Origin: Metridium senile
Taxonomy: Eukaryota; Cnidaria; Anthozoa; Actiniaria; Metridiidae
Reading direction: 5' to 3'
Length of the DNA: 64,000 nt
NCBI GenBank assembly: GCA_949775045.1
Contig: OX459100.1
Location: 10,762,331 to 10,826,330, forward strand
In this document: positions 10,090 through 19,648 of the stretch, one piece after another
How positions within the stretch are numbered: the first letter of the stretch is position 1
Layout: each line of letters starts with the position of its first letter
Notes under the pieces: generated by a model
The model's database searches: none
Seen by the model: only the letters and a program-made list of their open reading frames with translations
What the model was told of the DNA's origin: nothing
Made by a program: the position numbers and the translations under genes

Positions 10090-10206
10090 AAACATTGAAT
10101 CTTTTTGTTTTTACAGCGGTATATTTTCTTTGAGATAACTTTGCAGTGCTAGTTCCAGACGTATTTTCTCTTGCTCACCTTGCTTCGCCAAAGCTTTCTA
10201 TTGATC
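10090..10206 (+). promoter_or_regulatory. B-type 5' module
   Basis: The B genes use a different upstream block from A/D/E. It contains GGTAAACATTGAATC, TTTTTGTTTTTACAG (a good splice-acceptor look-alike), CGGTATATTTTCTTTGAG and TTGCTTCGCCAAAGC, then TTCTATTGATC before ATG. Repeated before B2 (28120-28240) and B3 (43490-43611). A spliced 5' UTR exon is possible but unproven. Confidence 0.4.
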
Positions 10207-11103
10207 ATGAACGCAAGTGAGAAATGCCTTCAGGTGTTTGTCGGAGTGATCGACAGGAATTCTGAAGCGTTCAAAAACGTATTCATAGCCAATGCCTTAG
10301 TCAACGCGGCGCTGTCCATTACGGCGACTTTCGGGAATGGACTCATCATCTTTGCCCTCTTGACATCCCAGAACCTCCAAACGCCATCTTACTTACTGAT
10401 CACAAGTTTGGCGTTCACGGATTTACTGATTGGGCTTTTTTATCATCCATATTTTGCTGTGGTTAGTGCATTGTTTGCTGTAGGTGGCAATTTTCAAGCA
10501 AAATGCATAAAGGACGTGTTTGCCATTCTATTTTTTTATCTTCTTATACTTCTTGGAGGCGTTTCAACTTTCATGAATTTGATTATAAGCATCGACAGGT
10601 ATCTGGCGCTGAGTCTTAGGCACCGATATAGAGTTCACGTCACCAAGAAGCGAGTTCTTATCGCCATCGTAGTTGGATGGATGGCCAATGTTATCTTGGT
10701 GTTCTTTTCGATCTTTCCGAACTTTATGCAGGTTCCAGATTTTCTTGTTTTACAATGTTTCGAAGTAATATTGTTAACACTTACCTCTGTTTTCTACATC
10801 AAGTCGTTCCTAACCCTTCATCGTTACACATCACAAGTCCAGGCCCAACAACCCAACCCGTTACATGGTAACTTTGATGTTGTGAAATACAAGAAAACCT
10901 TGAAGACAATGGTCGCCATATTGGGATGTTTTTTGGTGTGTTGTATACCTATAACAATGACGGTTATTTCTGATCAGGTTTCTGATACATCCAATGCTCT
11001 TTTAGCTTCTTTTTTAGTTGGTTTTCTTATCTTTGGTGCTAATTCCAGCATCAATCCAGTCATGTATCTCACAAGGTTTACGATACGCCATCTTACTTAC
11101 TGA
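10207..11103 (+). CDS. B1: class A GPCR with replaced C-terminal tail
   Basis: 298 residues. All seven helices are present: GNGLIIF, LAFTDLL, outer-loop cysteine (AKCIKD), IDRY, W in TM4 (VGWMAN), a longer TM4-TM5 loop than the other subtypes (SIFPNFMQVPDF with a later LQCF cysteine), the loop-3 core, TM6 and NPVMY. The last ~17 residues of the B tail (as in B2, DIRQECKNILRKL...) are missing. After LTRFT the frame runs into the middle of a C gene and stops after IRHLTY. The paralogous interval in block II (B2 to C3) is intact, so a ~1.05-kb deletion fused B1 to C1. The receptor may still fold but lacks its normal basic tail. Confidence 0.8.
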   Translation: MNASEKCLQVFVGVIDRNSEAFKNVFIANALVNAALSITATFGNGLIIFALLTSQNLQTPSYLLITSLAFTDLLIGLFYHPYFAVVSALFAVGGNFQAKCIKDVFAILFFYLLILLGGVSTFMNLIISIDRYLALSLRHRYRVHVTKKRVLIAIVVGWMANVILVFFSIFPNFMQVPDFLVLQCFEVILLTLTSVFYIKSFLTLHRYTSQVQAQQPNPLHGNFDVVKYKKTLKTMVAILGCFLVCCIPITMTVISDQVSDTSNALLASFLVGFLIFGANSSINPVMYLTRFTIRHLTY

Positions 11104-11822
11104 TCACAAGTTTGGCGTTCACTGATTTACTGATTGGGCTTGTTTATCATCCATATTTTGCTGTGATTAGTGCATTGTTTGCTGTAGATGGCAATATTGA
11201 AGCGAAATGCAGGAGAGACGTGCATATCAAACTATTTTACTATCTTCTTTTTATTATTTGCAACGTTTCATTTTCGATGAGCTTGTTCATAAGTATCGAC
11301 AGATATCTGGCGCTGAGTCTTAGACACCGATATAGAATTTACGTCACCAAGAAGCGAGTTCGTATCGTCATCGTAGCTGGATGGATGGCCAATCTGGTCG
11401 TCGCTTTCTTGTTTTTTAAGTTTTCGTTGGATGATTCGCAATATTTGTACATTACATTGCTTGCACTAACGTCTATTTTCTACATCAAGTCGTTCCTAGC
11501 CCTTCGTCGTTACACATCACAAGTCCAGGCCCAACAACCCAACCCGTTACATGGTAATTTTGATGTTCTGAAATACAAGAAAACCTTGAAGACCATGGTC
11601 GCCATATTGGGATGTTATTTGGTGTGTTGTATACCTGGGATAGTTAACCTTTTATTTCGTGAAAATACGCGATCTATTCCAAGTGCCCGCATTACTTTTT
11701 CTATAATTGGTTACCTAATGTTTGGTGTTAATTCCAGCATCAATCCAGTCATTTATCTGTCCAGGTTTCCAGATATTCGACAAGAGTGTAGAAACATTTT
11801 TAAAAAAGTTGACTTTCGTTGA
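11085..11822 (+). pseudogene. C1: C-type GPCR missing start and TM1
   Basis: Begins inside the sequence for TPSYLLITS just before TM2, then runs 245 codons without a stop through LAFTDLL, AKCRRD, IDRYLAL, GWMANL, the loop-3 core and NPVIY to KKVDFR. The N-terminus, TM1, promoter and start codon were lost in the deletion that joined B1 to it. It is in a different frame from B1, so no fusion protein forms. The coding remainder is undamaged, which dates the deletion as recent. Confidence 0.88.
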
Positions 11823-12034
11823 TTTGGAAAAGCCAACGCCCTAGACAAAGGACCACTGTCCATTACGGCTACCTTTGAAAATAGACTCATCATCTTGGCC
11901 ATCTTAAAGTCTAAGAACCTCCAAAAGCCACCTTACTTACTGATCACACGTTTGGCGTTCACGGATTTAATGACTGTTAATCATCCATATTTTTCTGTGG
12001 TCAGCGCATTAGAAGCGAATAATGAAAATAACTA
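11823..12034 (+). pseudogene. In-frame receptor head relic after C1
   Basis: Uninterrupted relic (ANALDKG, SITATFENR, LIILAIL, YLLITRLAFTDL, NHPYFSVVSAL) starting two codons after the C1 TGA and in the same frame. It runs 70 codons to TAG at about 12034. No start codon. This is the empty-site form for the fold-back elements at 5729 and 24828. Confidence 0.75.
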
Positions 12035-13789
12035 GACAATTGGATTAGTGGTGAATTAATAAAAACAGTTTTCAGTATTAACTATGGTTTGGGTGGAGCA
12101 AGAGACCGTACGTAAATTGATTAAAAATATTGTCAATTTATTTATAGTCCTCCAGATGAATTAAAAGTTTAATTATGTTTTACAGTAGTCATGTTTTATT
12201 CTATAAAATTGTTGTTAATAATCTGTCAATGGTGAGCTTGTTTTTAATAACGTTCAGTATGATGTTTTTTGATCAGGGTTTTATTGAAACTTTAATGATC
12301 TTTATAGGCCAGATTGGAAAAAATTATTTCAAAATAAAAATTGATTGATTGATCATCGAGGTAGAGGCAGAAAGGAGATTTGTATGAGCATGCGCAATTG
12401 AAGTCCACCTTTTCCAAAAACCATCAAAGATGGCTAATGTTTACGTTTTTTAATATCGTTTATCGTCGTTGTTTTCTTGCTTGGATAGCCGTAAATTAGC
12501 TAAACTGAGTTTCAGGCTCAGGGGGGAAAGGGAGGAGAAGAGGAGAGGGGGAGAGGAAAGAAAAGGAGAGCCTGACTCCATTCCTATTTGAAACTCATTC
12601 CGCCCCTTTCTGAGCTAATGACGCGCCTCCACAATATTAGCCAATATTATTTCTTTCTTCTCCTCGCCCAGTCCCTCCCCTCCCCCTCCGCTCCTCGGGG
12701 CCTGATACTCAGGTTATAAATTAGCATAAGAAACTTTTCAGGTCCTTCTTCGACATAGAGAATATATTGCTGTGCCAATTGGATGTCAAGAAAACGAGAT
12801 ATATTATTATATGTAACGCGAATAAACGCATTTAACTACACAGCATGACCGCTAACTCAGTGGATAAACAAAGACTTATACTGATACTGCGACTCTGGAT
12901 ATTTAAATTAAGGTTAATGCTTCTGTGTAAAAGAAAACTAAAATAGGCACTGTTCCAATCGATTCAATTATTTCTGCGGAAATTTCGAATGAAATGGCAG
13001 TGCCGTACAAGAAACTGCTAAAATGTTACTATTTCATAATCATTTATCTCAAAATCTAAACTAACTTCCAAATATTTTATTGCAAAAATGCTTGGGCCAT
13101 TTTTCATTGAAAGAAAATTTTATAATCTTGATTTTACAAAAACATGGGAAAATGTGATGTTTTTGAAAATATTCATCGGTATACCACAGCGATCAGTATT
13201 AATTGTAATGTTTTTATTATTATTTTTCAAAATGTATCGCTGACTTCTCTCGTTCTTTTCCTAAATAAGTATAACTGAAGTGTTGATAATTACGTAGCAA
13301 AGTATGGAGTGAGATCGGTAAACGATTTATTCAGTTTTTATTCAGTTGATTCAGGAACACGTTATGTACACATCCACTTCCCAAATTCAGGATAATTTGA
13401 TGTTGCAATTTGAAATTTTTGAAAACTTCCAAAATATTATTTCAGAAAACATCAGTCAGTTGAATGTGCTTTCATGCCATACTATGGATTTTAGTGGCAA
13501 ACTTGTCATACAGTAGCTATGTAATTATCGAAGAGGCGGGAAACGTTTTATCTGACATTGCTTAAATTACCTAACCATTTTTGACCAATCAAATTGAGAA
13601 AGTCGCATTAAACACCTTAGCAATTAGCAATTATGGTCATGCGAATTTTTAATAGTTCAAATGTCTGGCGCATATTCATACAAATCTCCACTAGGCTAAA
13701 GGAAGACAGATGTTTGAGATAATATTGCTGTACCAGCGCAAGACGTCGTTTTTCATTCAAACCTTGTTCGCCAAAGCCTTCTATTGATC
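12035..13789. other. C-type intergenic spacer
   Basis: Contains an AATTAATAAAAACAG possible poly(A) site (~12053), an old copy of the receptor 5' module (12180-12370), the purine-rich fold-back at 12505-12713, about 1 kb of unique AT-rich DNA, and the C-type upstream block ending ATTCAAACCTTGTTCGCC...GATC before ATG 13790. It recurs at 31100-32879 and 34000-35542. Short frames inside it differ by indels between copies, so I see no gene. Confidence 0.5.
12505..12713. mobile_element. Purine/pyrimidine-armed fold-back, copy 1
   Basis: The left end CTGAGTTTCAGGCTCAGGGG leads into a G/A-only arm. The right end is a C/T-only arm closing with GGGGCCTGATACTCAGG. A second copy is at 31588-31797. The corresponding C4-C5 spacer (~34455) has no element, giving a presence/absence comparison. 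TAAATTAGC occurs on both flanks, possibly a target duplication. Confidence 0.65.
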
Positions 13790-14701
13790 ATGAACGCAAG
13801 TGAGCAATGCTTTTCTATATTTGCACAAACGTTGAGCAAGGATTTAGTAGCGTTAAAGAACGTATTCATGGCCAACGCCATAGTGAACGCAGCGCTGTCC
13901 ATTACGGCGACTTTTGGCAATGGACTCATCATCTTCGCCATCTTGAGATCGCAGAACCTCCAAACGCCATCTTACTTACTGATCACAAGTTTGGCGTTCA
14001 CGGATTTACTGTTTGGGCTTGTTTATCATCCATATTTTGCTGTGATTAGTGCATTGTTTGCTGTAGATGGCAATATTGAAGTGAAATGCAGCAGAGACGT
14101 GCATATCAAACTATTTTATTATCTTCTTTTTATTATTTGCAACGTTTCATTTTCCATGAGCTTGTTCATAAGTATCGACAGATATCTGGCGCTGAGTCTT
14201 AGATACCGATATAGAATTTACGTCACCAAGAAGCGAGTTCGTATCGTCATCGTAACTGGATGGCTGGCCAATCTCGTCGTCGCTTTCTTGTTTTTAAAGT
14301 TTTCGTTGGATGATTCGCAATATTTGTACATTACATTGCTTGCACTAACGTCTATTTTCTACATCAAGTCGTTCCTAGCCCTTCGTCGTTACACATCACA
14401 AGTCCAGGCCCAACAACCCAATCCGTTACATGGTAACTTTGATGTTGTGAAATACAAGAAAACCTTGAAGACCATGGTCGCCATATTGGGATGTTATTTG
14501 GTGTGTTATCTACCTGGGATAGTTACACGTTTATTTCGTGATAATACACGATCTATTCCAAGTGCCCGCATTACTTTTTCTATAATTGGTTACCTAATGT
14601 TTGGTGTAAATTCCAGCATCAGTCCAGTCATTTATCTCACAAGGTTTACAGATATTCGACAAGAGTGTAGAAACATTCTTAAAAAAATGGACTTTCGTTG
14701 A
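13790..14701 (+). CDS. C2: intronless class A GPCR with SPxxY
   Basis: 303 residues. Rough map: sequon 2-4; TM1 28-52 (GN 43-44); TM2 62-87 (D72); cysteine 100; TM3 107-135 (DRY 130-132); TM4 150-170 (W158); outer loop 2 only ~8 residues; TM5 179-198; loop 3 199-226; TM6 227-248 (CYLP 239-242); TM7 259-284; basic tail to 303. Two substitutions stand out. The TM7 NPxxY is SPVIY (AGT at 14621), and the loop-2 RHRYR is RYRYR. The first is shared with the distant G gene. Otherwise near identical to C4 and C5. Signalling competence is uncertain. Confidence 0.88.
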   Translation: MNASEQCFSIFAQTLSKDLVALKNVFMANAIVNAALSITATFGNGLIIFAILRSQNLQTPSYLLITSLAFTDLLFGLVYHPYFAVISALFAVDGNIEVKCSRDVHIKLFYYLLFIICNVSFSMSLFISIDRYLALSLRYRYRIYVTKKRVRIVIVTGWLANLVVAFLFLKFSLDDSQYLYITLLALTSIFYIKSFLALRRYTSQVQAQQPNPLHGNFDVVKYKKTLKTMVAILGCYLVCYLPGIVTRLFRDNTRSIPSARITFSIIGYLMFGVNSSISPVIYLTRFTDIRQECRNILKKMDFR

Positions 14702-14857
14702 TTTGGAAAAACCAACGCCCTAGTCAACCGAGTACTGTCAATTACGGCTACCTTTGTAAATAGACTCTTCATCTTCGCCATCTTGAAGTTCAAGAACTTC
14801 CCAAAGCCATCTTACCTACTGATCACAAGTTTGGCGTTCACGGATTTAATGATTTAA
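14702..14857 (+). pseudogene. Receptor head relic after C2, cut by a LINE
   Basis: Same in-frame relic as after C1 but a more divergent version (TNALVNR, SITATFVNR, LFIFAIL, SYLLITSLAFTDL). It stops at the LINE junction near 14857. The displaced remainder (NHPYFAVVSAL-like) resumes at 16243-16290. Confidence 0.7.
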
Positions 14858-16242
14858 TGACGATCTCAAAACAGTTGGCGATTGGCTCAAACTAAACCGC
14901 TTAAGGTATCAGGGGACAAAATCGATATGTCTTTTTGAAAGTCGCGTAGTGCGTACAGCTTTTAAAATATTCGTAATAAAGTATATATATTCTTAAAGCT
15001 AAAAGAACAAAGAACAAACGCAGTTTCTATTGTACGGATTTGATTGATCGCTAAACAGAATCTAAACATGTCAAATTACAATAAAGTGCCTCATTTTTTT
15101 TATTCAGCGCTAGGCTATTTTTTTATTAATTTTCAAACTTAAAGGTACTAAATTTGTAGGGTTTCTTTAGTTTATCGATCATGACTTTTGATCAAACCAA
15201 TAATCACAAAACAGAAACAACTTTTTGGAGTTCAATATTATGTCAACTGGTCTGACTAGTTTGTTTGCAGATTGGTTAAAAACTGCGGGGCAGTTTTCTT
15301 TCCAAAGTTCGTAAATTTTCTAAAATCTCAACGCGAGATAAAGCCGGATTTGTTTCCCGTGTACTTTACTTCTGTTTACTAATCGAGATTAACAGCGACG
15401 CACAAGACAAAGCAGTGAAATTCGATAATAGTCAATTGCTTCTTTCGTTCGACTTCTAAAGCTTTTGTTGACGTTCGCTTTCTCCGCTTTTTTTTGGGTT
15501 AATGAACCAGTTTTTCTTTTACCTTGCATGGATAAATATAAACTATTATCGAAAATCAACAAACGCCTTGGTCTACTGAAGCGAATCAAACCTCTTCTAC
15601 CAAAGTTTGCTAGATGTTGTACTTCAATAGCTTTGTTTTACCACTCTTTGATTATGGGGACATTGTGTGGGGAGATAAAGACAACATCACGCTGATGCAA
15701 TCACTTCAAATCCTGCACAACAAAGCTGCCAAGATCATACTGGATCGCCCTCTCCAGTCCTCAGCATCTGACGCACGAAGGGAACTCAATTGGAAAGAGC
15801 TTACTCAACGTAGACGCTATCACCGATGTTTGCATATTTTCAAATGTAAGAACAATTAGCAATCCTCAAATCTCAAGTTCACCAAACTGAATGAGCGTGG
15901 ACACAACAAAAGGCATGGAAACGAATATTGACTACCAAGTGTTAAAACAAATTGGGGGAAGCAAAGGCTGTCCAATCATGCCATTAAAGAATGGAACAAT
16001 CTAAGTGACGTTGTTAAACAATCTTCAAAGATTTCTCAATTTAAGTCTTTTTTCTGAAATATGCTATTTCATTTTTACATTTTACATAATTGTATTTTGT
16101 CTCATTTTGTATCGATAATTTGCATTCTACTTTTAACTCCATCATATGATGCACAAAAATTAGTTTACATGACCTTCTTGAATATCACTAAAGTGAAGGA
16201 GCATCCTGTTAAAATATCATTATAAATAAAAATACAAAAAAA
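14858..16242 (+). mobile_element. 5'-truncated LINE fragment in C2 relic
   Basis: Begins with RT-like DDLKTVGDWLKLNRL (14862 on). About 580 bp of non-coding insert follows, then RT C-terminal sequence: INKRLGLLKRIKPLLP (15565 region), LPLFDYGDIVWGD, LQILHNKAAKIIL, and finally AIKEWNNLSDVVKQ (15980 region). There are frameshifts near 15612 and after 15859. The 3' end is AATAAAAATACAAAAAA. The same insertion is at 36608-38036, so it predates block duplication. Dead copy. Confidence 0.75.
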
Positions 16243-16305
16243 TGATTGTTAATCATCCATATTTTGCTGTGGTCAGCGCATTATAAGCGAATAATGAAAA
16301 TAACT

Positions 16306-16755
16306 AGACAATTGGATTAGTGGTGAATTAATAAAAACAGTTTTCAGTATTAACTATGGTTTGGGTGGAGCAAGAGACCGTATGTATTGATTGAAAATAT
16401 TGTCAATTTATTTATAGTCCCCCAGATGAATTAAAGTTTAATTATGTTTTACAGTAGTCGTGTTTTGCTCTATAAAATGTTATTAATCTGTCAATGGTGA
16501 GCATGTTTTTAATAAAGTTCAGTATGATGTTTTTGGATCAGGGTTTTATTGAAAAGTTAATGATCTTTATGATTGGAAAAAAACACTTTGTCTTCATCCA
16601 ATATTACACAATAAAAATCGATTGGTTGATTGATCTTCGAGGTAAACAGATGTTTGTAAATGACAGTGATATATTTGCTTTGAGATGATATTACTGTACC
16701 AGCCCGAGACGTCCTTTCGCATTCACACCTTGTTCGACAAAGCTTTCTATCGACC
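16306..16755 (+). promoter_or_regulatory. Spacer and 5' module of E1
   Basis: The spacer holds AATTAATAAAAACAG (about 16326) and the shared receptor 5' block (about 16485-16755), ending CTTTCTATCGACC before the ATG. Repeated before E2 at 38100-38550. No gene in the spacer. Confidence 0.4.
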
Positions 16756-17664
16756 ATGAACGCAAGTGAGAAATGCTTTTTTATACTTGAACGATTGTTT
16801 TCCAAGGATATTGAATCGTTCAAAAATATTTTCATAGCCAACGCCATAGTCAACGCAGCGCTGTCCATTACTGCGATATTTGGGAATGGGCTCGTCATCG
16901 TTGCCATTTTGAGATCCCAGAACTTGCAAACACCATCTTACTTACTGATCACAAGTTTGGCGTTCACGGATTTACTGATTGGGCTTGTTTATCATCCATA
17001 TTTTGCTGTGGTTAGTGCATTGTTTGCAGTGAATAGACATTTCCAAGCAAAATGCAGTAAGGACGACGTGTTTGTTGGGACAATCTTTTATCTTCTTTTA
17101 CTTCTTGGTGCCGTTTCAACTGTCATGAATTTGAGCATAAGCATCGACAGATATCTGGCGCTCACTCTTAGACACCGATATAGAATTCACGTCACCAAGA
17201 AGCGAGTTCGCATCGTTATCGTAGCAGTATGGCTGGCAAATCTCGCCGTGGCTTACTTGTTTGTAAAGTTTTCGAACGCTATACAGTATTTGGAACTTGT
17301 ATTGCTTACCATTACCTCTGTTTTCTACATTAAGTCGTTCCTAACCCTTCGTCGTTACACATCACAAATCCAGGCCCAACAACCCAACCCGTTACATGGT
17401 AACTATGATGTTGTGAAATACAGAAAGACCTTGAAGACCATGTTCGCAATACTGGGCTGTTATTTGGTGTGTTGTATACCTGGGGAAATTGCACTTTTTT
17501 CTAAAGGAAATACAGGATCTACTCGAGGCGACCTGGCTGTTTTGATAATTGGTTTCCTAATGTTTGGTGCCAATTCCAGCATCAATCCAGTCATTTATCT
17601 GACAAGGTTTAGAGATATTCGCCAAGAGTGTAAGAACGTCGTGCAAAAGTTGACTTTTCGTTGA
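16756..17664 (+). CDS. E1: intronless class A GPCR
   Basis: 302 residues, start MNASEKC. TM1 GNGLVIV, TM2 LAFTDLL, cysteine in AKCSKDD, TM3 rich in leucine ending IDRY, short TM4-TM5 loop, full loop-3 core QAQQPNPLHGNYD, TM6 with CCIP and TM7 with NPVIY. The N-terminal and TM1-TM3 portion matches E2, but the segment from ~17200 to ~17340 is base-for-base that of D1, including private changes absent from E2 and D2. This indicates conversion between D1 and E1. C-terminal tail QKLTFR. The 3' UTR follows with AATAAA near 18037. Confidence 0.9.
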   Translation: MNASEKCFFILERLFSKDIESFKNIFIANAIVNAALSITAIFGNGLVIVAILRSQNLQTPSYLLITSLAFTDLLIGLVYHPYFAVVSALFAVNRHFQAKCSKDDVFVGTIFYLLLLLGAVSTVMNLSISIDRYLALTLRHRYRIHVTKKRVRIVIVAVWLANLAVAYLFVKFSNAIQYLELVLLTITSVFYIKSFLTLRRYTSQIQAQQPNPLHGNYDVVKYRKTLKTMFAILGCYLVCCIPGEIALFSKGNTGSTRGDLAVLIIGFLMFGANSSINPVIYLTRFRDIRQECKNVVQKLTFR

Positions 17665-18050
17665 TTTGAAAACAACCCAACGTATTTAATTACCGAGAAA
17701 TCACAAGGTCTTCACGTGATTTTAAAAATAACGACAACTTCAATCGCTGTCAATCATTTTACAAACAAAAACAACAAGAAGGTCAAATGACGATATAGAT
17801 CTGTGGTGAGTGGAGGACAATTCCGTTGTCATGGTGATGAATAACAACAAAGTCTGATATGATTGGAGGACATGGTCTCGAGTCTTTCATAAAACTGCAA
17901 GGAGACTTTCACCACATTCCCGAGGAGAACACAGAAAAAAGTAAAAAACTTAACGCATATTACGACTGGTCCTCCGCGGATAGCCCAGTGACAAACGCAG
18001 CTATGTATAATACACTATTGCGTGTCACCCTCTTTAAATAAAGATAATAT
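17665..18050 (+). promoter_or_regulatory. E1 3' UTR with poly(A) signal
   Basis: Copy of the D/E 3' block, ending CTCTTTAAATAAAG. A 60-codon open stretch (17859-18041) is interrupted or shifted in the D1, D2 and E2 copies, so it is not treated as coding. Confidence 0.5.
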
Positions 18051-18249
18051 TATTATTACCATTATTAGAAGTGGTTTTCAATATATGTAACTAAAATCTA
18101 AAATTGTTATTAAATTTCTCTCATTTCTATAGTACTGTTAGCAATCAATCTTCAAATGATGTAGTTTATGTTTTCTAATATTACTATACTTAGTCTAGCT
18201 AGTTTCCAGTTGTTTTTAATATTTTGCATTGTTATTAGAGAAAACATTT

Positions 18250-18556
18250 GTTGAAAAGTTGATAATCATGACTAGGTTTGTAATTGAAAAGTTAATCAAT
18301 ACCTTGGTGCATCACTGTGTGGCGTAAGTAACTAGATGAAAAAGTAATCAATATAACACACATAGCATATATGAACATATCTCTCAAGCAAAGATCGCTA
18401 TATTAAATCCATATCACAATCGTTAGTTATTGATAAGTTAATCAGCAGCTGGGTTTATCATATAATGTAAATCGATGAGAAAGTAATCAATAACACATAT
18501 AGCATATATGAACATATCTATCTTTGAAAGTGCGCTATATTAAATTCATATCGTTA
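18250..18556. repeat. Tandem repeat array after E1
   Basis: Two to three units of the CATAGCATATATGAAC / CACAATCGTTAGTTATTG repeat. The unit at 18531-18552 reads GCGCTATATTAAATTCATATC and is the empty target for the TTAA element found in copies 1 and 2. The array is cut at about 18556 by unrelated sequence. Confidence 0.65.
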
Positions 18557-19014
18557 GTTTGTGCATGGGCAGCAGAGTATCATTCGCGTTTGTATTCGCT
18601 TGTAATCTCCGTGTATTTATAGTTACCAACGGTCGCTTATATAGTTACCAACGGTCGCTTATTTGCTTGCTTTGTTATTCCCTTGACCTTCGTCTTTATA
18701 TGTCTAGCTCCTATTTCAATCTCGTGTTATTGGTCTATCTAGTATTAAAAGCGATCGTGTGTCACTCGGTTACAAATCGGTAACTTCTTTAACGGCCACC
18801 GAAGGTATATAAGATACCAGGGTACGCAGCTAGCCCTAATCCTATTGTTCTCTATCTGCTCAAATCCGTACTAGGTTAACGTCACTGCTATGGACAGTGA
18901 TGATAGATTGGCTAGTTCGGACTCTGTTCGCTTGCTTCCGAAACCGTTTGACTAGGAATAAAGATTGCGTTACCGTATTAGTTTTTGAATAGTCCGGCCG
19001 TTATTTTGACACAT
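18556..19014 (+). mobile_element. Possible solo LTR or promoter-bearing insertion
   Basis: Unlike every other receptor spacer. It contains a direct repeat (ACGGTCGCTTAT twice at ~18630-18662), a TATA-like GGTATATAAGATACC (18805), and AATAAAGATTGCG (18957), and runs from TGTG to GACACA. This promoter-then-poly(A)-signal order resembles an LTR. I could not find target duplications or a neighbouring internal region. 19015-19290 is also unique DNA with no recognisable gene. Confidence 0.3.
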
Positions 19015-19289
19015 ATGGAGAACGCATTCACAATAATATTTTATTATAAACCTTGTGCTTTAATAGAAACGGAGCAAAGCATAAGAATTTTATTGTCATG
19101 TGAATGCAAGGTGGCAACCACTGCTGTCGAAAGACCGGTTTGGGGAAGTTTATAAAGAAGGTTTTCACCAATGTACCAAAATACAGATTGAGACAAGTTG
19201 ATGGTTCCCGAGGATGGGCAATTAATTACGGTTTGAACGCTAGTAGCGACTTATTTGTTTACTTGAAACTTTTCTTCAGCTTGAAAGTA

Positions 19290-19648
19290 GCTCACAAGGT
19301 TTACAGATATTCGACAAGGATGTAAAAACATCCTGAGAAAGCTGACTTTCCGTTGATTTCAGAAAGTTGGCATTTTAATTGACGATAACTCACACTCAAA
19401 AAAGTCCTTCCTTTAAGACTAGTACACATGCACTAGGTGACAAATTACTGCAACTTTCAATACCCTTGTTGTGACTCGTTTTAATTTATATTGTATTATT
19501 TGATTATCTTTGTCCCTGCAATAAAGTATTTTCCTCTGCAACAAGTCGCACATATTGAATCTGGTTTGAGTTCGTGCCTCCTATTGCAGCGACAAATAGA
19601 TGCAATAATCACATGTCGCAGTGTCTTGTCGTCGCGTGTGAACAGCCC
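19290..19648 (+). pseudogene. B-gene 3' end remnant and its 3' UTR
   Basis: Only the last ~20 codons of a B receptor remain (RFTDIRQ...NILRKLTFR region, 19297-19357), followed by the typical B 3' UTR with CTGCAATAAAGTATTTTCC (poly(A) signal near 19518). The version matches B3 (CGACAAGGATG) rather than B2. It marks the block I position corresponding to B3 and shows that most of this B gene was lost. Confidence 0.75.

Larger units (their letters stand above)
7975..10090. repeat. Degenerate tandem repeat between D1 and B1, broken by two elements
   Basis: Five units of roughly 130-175 bp built on CATAGCATATATGAACATATC, TTAAATCCATATCACAATCG and AAGTTAATCA(C/G)TACCTGGG. They start near 8011, 8148, 8322, 9379 and 9975. 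Elements at 8433-9348 and 9409-9840 interrupt the array. Related arrays follow E1, D2 and E2. Function unknown; no gene is seen in the units. Confidence 0.7.

Noticed and set aside
7975..10090. Possible CRISPR-like array from regularly repeated motifs
   Set aside because: Units are degenerate, 130-175 bp, AT-rich, without uniform repeats and spacers, in a eukaryotic setting; ordinary tandem repeats.
17859..18041. 60-codon open frame in the E1 3' UTR
   Set aside because: Frame is shifted or stopped in the D1, D2 and E2 copies of the same block; treated as UTR.
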